NCBI RefSeq assembly: GCF_000931465.1
Contig: NZ_CP010892.1
Location: forward strand, 1,984,001 to 2,048,000
Source: Pseudomonas sp. MRSN 12121
GTDB taxonomy: Bacteria > Pseudomonadota > Gammaproteobacteria > Pseudomonadales > Pseudomonadaceae
Length of the DNA stretch: 64,000 nucleotides
Direction of reading: 5' to 3'
Shown one piece after another: positions 61,177-64,000 of the stretch. The notes beneath the pieces were generated by a model. It ran no database searches, was not told the origin of the DNA, and saw only the letters and a list, made by a program, of their open reading frames with translations. Each line of letters starts with the position of its first letter. The stretch's first letter is position 1. The translations under genes were made by a program, and so were the position numbers.

Positions 61177-62235
61177 TTAAGACTGAGCGGCGGGAGTCAA
61201 GCCGGGTTTCCGTTTAGCTCGCAGTCTCGTCATGACTGTGTCGCCATATGGCGTAAGCGTCCAGTAAGTATCTGTATCTTTCACACTTCGACTCTTGCTA
61301 CTTTTAGTTATTAACCCTAAAGCGCGCAGCTGAATTATTATCGTCCGATAATCCTCGTCATGAACGGACAGGCTTTTTAGTCTCTTGTTCGCAAACTCTT
61401 CATCACCTGCCAGCTCTTCCAAACAGCAGTCACTCGTCATTTTATTTAGGGCGTCAAGGATTACTGCGTCGTTTGCCTCGTTCATCATGAATGGCGAAAG
61501 TGCGGAAAATATGCTGTTCCAGGTTATATTCAAAACATGTGTATGCCTCGTAACTTCTCCTCCCCATGCGGCTGTTGATACAGTAAAGTCGTAGCCTATT
61601 TCAAACCCATCATCTCCTTGAGCTAAACTGTCTGATCCCTCTGGCGCAGTCTGAGTGGCTGATTGAACTTCGCTCTCCAACTCTTCAATGCGACGCCGTA
61701 GTGTAAGAATTTCCTCCGCCGCACTCACACTTGGCATCAAGTCGGCTCTAACCCATCCAATGGCTGGATTACTTTTAATTAGCTTCACTAGGCTACGGCT
61801 GACCTGGCTTCCCAAGTCAGCTGGGCTCTCCCAAAACCGACATAGTTTTGTTTGGACTAATGCTTGAAATTCTTTGAGTTTGTTTTTTCCCTCCTCAGAA
61901 GCCTCGCAACGATTTGAGGGCAGATTCCCGGGGGCTTTATGAACAAAACCAATTACCGGCTTACCTGTTTCTTTTGCATACCGATACTCCATCTCGGTGT
62001 AGCTAAAACCATCTGGTCCGATGGAACCGTATCGGCCACCTAACAGGACAATGTAGTAATCGCTGTCATCAATTACTTTTTTTATCAAACTCCATTGGTC
62101 TTCATTAGCTGCTGGAAAAAGCTCCATGCCGGAGGGAATACAATCAAGCTCAAGCAACGCTTGCATGACCTCTTGCCTTTCCTCCTGTAAGTCTTGATAG
62201 GTTGAACTGACAAAAACCTGATAGCGTTTTTCCAT
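61177..62235 (-). CDS. DUF4062 cargo protein inserted among head genes
   Basis: A 352-residue protein unrelated to virion structure. Residues about 4-100 form the DUF4062 domain (YQVFVSSTYQDLQEERQEVM, then DDSDYYIVLLGGRYGSIGPD and SYTEMEYRYA with a conserved Glu), a TIR/nucleoside-deoxyribosyltransferase-like Rossmannoid fold. Residues about 172-195 look like a coiled coil (EEILTLRRRIEELESEVQSA). The C-terminus (about 250-350) ends in a winged-helix-like segment (TDTYWTLTPYGDTVMTRLRA). Its GC content is visibly lower than that of its neighbours. It has its own 161-bp upstream region, suggesting independent expression as lysogenic cargo. An anti-phage function is inference. Confidence 0.8.
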   Translation of the reverse strand: MEKRYQVFVSSTYQDLQEERQEVMQALLELDCIPSGMELFPAANEDQWSLIKKVIDDSDYYIVLLGGRYGSIGPDGFSYTEMEYRYAKETGKPVIGFVHKAPGNLPSNRCEASEEGKNKLKEFQALVQTKLCRFWESPADLGSQVSRSLVKLIKSNPAIGWVRADLMPSVSAAEEILTLRRRIEELESEVQSATQTAPEGSDSLAQGDDGFEIGYDFTVSTAAWGGEVTRHTHVLNITWNSIFSALSPFMMNEANDAVILDALNKMTSDCCLEELAGDEEFANKRLKSLSVHDEDYRTIIIQLRALGLITKSSKSRSVKDTDTYWTLTPYGDTVMTRLRAKRKPGLTPAAQS

Positions 62236-62396
62236 GGTTTCGATGGCTCCATGCGTTTTTTAGGAGGACTGGTACCGACTCAATGCATTAGGCCGGCTTT
62301 GAGCCAATCTAACGTAGGTCTAACGCCTGCTTGTAGCGATATTTGTAACGACGTACCAATCCAATCAAAAAACGCCGCCAGCGAGCTGTGAGACAG

Positions 62397-62960
62397 TCAT
62401 CTGTCATCCGGCGCCAACAGATAGTTTTGAATGATCAAAATGATTTCGTTCTCATCTTCAGAGGACATTCCTAAATATGGGCGGGCCTCAATCTCGGTCA
62501 CGTGCGAACCACGGCTGACCCACTGCGCAAAGTTTGATTTCCGCTTGCTGACAAACCGGTTGCCGACCGAACCGTCTTTACCCTGACGGAAGTACACCTG
62601 CTGCGACCTGGCGGCGTGCTCGATCTTCCCGCCTTCCTGGTGGATAGCGCCATAGGGCCGGTCGGTACCGAAACTCATCTCAGTGCTACTGACGCTATGC
62701 CGCATGGTGTCCTGGAGCGTTCCTTTGTCCCGCAGGATGCGTCCACCTTTCTTGCGTGCCAGGGTTGACGCCGCCAGTGGCGCCCAGGGCGAACCATCCG
62801 GCGCCACCTGCTTAGCAAAGCGATCATCGGTCGACTGGTGCAGGTATTCCGCAATGTCGTTGAAAGGTGTTGTGAGGTCGCCCAGGCGTTCGACCAGTTC
62901 ATCCAAGACCTTGCCGATCTGGCTTTCGTCGATGTTTACATCCAGCATGGCACCGGCCAT
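62397..62960 (-). CDS. Virion morphogenesis protein (Mu gpG-like)
   Basis: A 187-residue protein of the phage virion morphogenesis family: DDRFAKQVAPDGSPWAPLAA, STLARKKGGRILRDKGTLQD and FGTDRPYGAIHQEGGKIEHA, then RPYLGMSSEDENEII. In Mu, G takes part in tail/head joining. It begins 9 bp after the F stop. Confidence 0.88.
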   Translation of the reverse strand: MAGAMLDVNIDESQIGKVLDELVERLGDLTTPFNDIAEYLHQSTDDRFAKQVAPDGSPWAPLAASTLARKKGGRILRDKGTLQDTMRHSVSSTEMSFGTDRPYGAIHQEGGKIEHAARSQQVYFRQGKDGSVGNRFVSKRKSNFAQWVSRGSHVTEIEARPYLGMSSEDENEIILIIQNYLLAPDDR

Positions 62961-62968
62961 ATGTCCTC

Positions 62969-64000
62969 CTATTCGGCTCTACGATAGAGCCGTACACCCA
63001 GGCGCAACGCTTCCAGGTACTGCTCGCTGTCCTCCACAAAACCAGTGGCGCCAGTCCAGTCATCGGCGCCCTGGTCAAACACTGCGACAGCGGCTTGCCC
63101 TTTGACCTGGAAGTGGGCCAAGTAACGACGACGCAACACGGCCTTGCCCTGATCAGGCAGCCACTCAAGCCGCGCCCAAACTTCGTCCGGGGCTTTGATC
63201 GCCTCGGCGAGCAAGGGCAACTCACGCGGCAAGACATGGGGCGCCAACTGCACAGCGCCGGATTTGGCACCACTGAACATCTCCCGGCCTATTATCAGGG
63301 CGTCGCCTGTCACGTCGCGAAACACTGCCGGTGCGGTGTCGGCGCCGAACTCGCCCAGGAACTTGGCGACCGCCTTTGGGGCGGACGTGCTGACCGGCAG
63401 TAAACGTCCTGCAGGAACAGACCGGGGCATCGGCAATGCGCCTGCTGGACGACTGTTGGGCAAGCCTGGTGCTGGTACAGCGGGATGTTTACCAGGTGCC
63501 AGAGACGAATCGTTGGCGCGCAGCTGGGGCACCGAGTTAGAGAGACGGGATTGACCAGGTGCATGCTCGAAACCTGGATCAATACCTTTCGGCACCCGGA
63601 CAGTGCGCGGGCCATTGGGGCTGTTCTTGCCAATGACTCGGTCTTCCCATTCGATCTCTGGAGCAGGGCCGACCTTGAGCCCCATACGTACCAGATCCCT
63701 GTCCGACGCCATGTACTTCTTACACTTGCAGCCCCAGCCGTTCTGCGGTGTGTGGTAGGCCCACCAGGGATCATCCAGCGGCAAGGTGATGCCATTCCAA
63801 GCCAGATGCTGCGGGCGTGGGTGTGCGCTGTCACCGTGCCGGTACACACCGTAAGGACGGCGCTTGCGTAACTCCGGGTCGGCCATCTGCGCTTCGCGGC
63901 CAGCGTTGTAGGACTGCCGCAGGTTGGTTTCCCAAATGACGTTTGTGCGCCATCCACGCTCGCCCTGGTACTGCCAGCCGTGTTTGCCCACGACCTGGTC
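62969..64000 (-). CDS. Mu gpF-like head morphogenesis protein fused to a PBECR-type nuclease domain (5' end outside window)
   Basis: The visible 343 residues continue past the right edge without a start. The first part is the Mu F-like/SPP1 gp7 family C-terminal segment (TNLRQSYNAGREAQMADPEL, then HLAWNGITLPLDDPWWAYHT and NGWGCKCKKY). A Pro/Ser-rich linker follows (about visible residues 165-215). The C-terminal domain (about 215-343: DVTGDALIIGREMFSGAKSG, DEVWARLEWLPDQGKAVLRR, RYLAHFQVKGQAAVAVFDQG, LGVRLYRRAE) matches the PBECR barnase/EndoU/colicin/RelE-like nuclease family seen in phage head proteins. Confidence 0.85.
   Translation of the reverse strand, partial: DQVVGKHGWQYQGERGWRTNVIWETNLRQSYNAGREAQMADPELRKRRPYGVYRHGDSAHPRPQHLAWNGITLPLDDPWWAYHTPQNGWGCKCKKYMASDRDLVRMGLKVGPAPEIEWEDRVIGKNSPNGPRTVRVPKGIDPGFEHAPGQSRLSNSVPQLRANDSSLAPGKHPAVPAPGLPNSRPAGALPMPRSVPAGRLLPVSTSAPKAVAKFLGEFGADTAPAVFRDVTGDALIIGREMFSGAKSGAVQLAPHVLPRELPLLAEAIKAPDEVWARLEWLPDQGKAVLRRRYLAHFQVKGQAAVAVFDQGADDWTGATGFVEDSEQYLEALRLGVRLYRRAE

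Larger units (their letters stand above)
46400..64000 (-). mobile_element. Mu-like prophage, late head and tail region (continues beyond window)
   Basis: All genes from 46584 to the right edge are on the minus strand. From the right they follow Mu gene order: F, G, I/Z, T, gp35, gp36, gp37, gp38, L (sheath), M (tube), gp41, tape measure, N, P, gp45, gp46, gp47, gp48, S. The composition is less GC-rich than the host, and stops and starts overlap closely. The contractile-tail module indicates a myovirus-type particle. Transposase, repressor, lysis, portal and terminase genes are not in the window. The left boundary given is approximate. Confidence 0.9.

Overview
The window looks like a Pseudomonas chromosome, probably of the P. 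fluorescens/protegens/chlororaphis group. The reasons are the high GC content, Pseudomonas-type REP/REPIN elements (core TGTAGGAGCG), the divergent ETF-QO / etfBA locus with a PsrA-like box, and gene families typical of the genus (DUF4823, DUF1285, DUF4398+OmpA). This is an inference from gene content. No rRNA or other species marker is present. Nearly all host genes look intact.

Layout. 1-4.2 kb: the end of a class V aminotransferase, a TetR regulator, a moaA-type radical SAM enzyme, a DUF4823 lipoprotein and a DUF1285 protein. 4.2-8.5 kb: a compact operon of GntR regulator, ADP-ribosylglycohydrolase, NCS1 permease and PfkB kinase. It parallels E. coli yegTUVW but has a different transporter family. 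8.5-12.4 kb: small minus-strand proteins, an MFS transporter, an HD hydrolase and a GNAT acetyltransferase. 12.7-24.4 kb: a sugar module (dgoK, dgoA, dgoD, MFS transporter, SMP-30 lactonase, SDR dehydrogenase, araFGH-type ABC importer, aldose 1-epimerase, IclR regulator). It encodes uptake and a complete De Ley-Doudoroff-type route, most simply for D-galactose. 24.5-30.7 kb: an alcohol dehydrogenase with a divergent AraC regulator, then ETF-QO divergent from etfBA. 30.7-38.5 kb: a solute-binding protein, DUF4398 and OmpA lipoproteins, a MocR regulator, small envelope and hypothetical genes, rraB-like, a candidate small RNA, a cytochrome c and a 31-residue membrane peptide. 38.9-46.3 kb: a thiolase with an FadB/FadJ-type multifunctional enzyme, a glutamine amidotransferase, CorA, PlsC, a crotonase and tRNA-Ser(GGA).

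From about 46.4 kb to the right edge, every gene is on the minus strand and belongs to a Mu-like prophage with a contractile tail. Read from the right edge leftward the order is F, G, [cargo], I/Z, capsid cement, T, gp35, gp36, gp37, gp38, sheath, tube, gp41 with a -1 frameshift extension, tape measure, N, P, gp45, gp46, gp47, gp48, tail fibre. This is essentially Mu order. The early region (repressor, transposase, lysis, terminase, portal) would lie beyond the window.

The most interesting points are: a low-GC DUF4062 (TIR/NDT-like) cargo gene between prophage genes G and I; a PBECR-type nuclease domain fused to the F-like head protein; a canonical A AAA AAG frameshift site in the tail chaperone gene; a 14-bp sequence repeated about 30 bp upstream of two virion genes; repeated TTGGCAC motifs at the presumed prophage end; a candidate small RNA with an anti-Shine-Dalgarno loop; and a nested inverted-repeat element upstream of etfBA.
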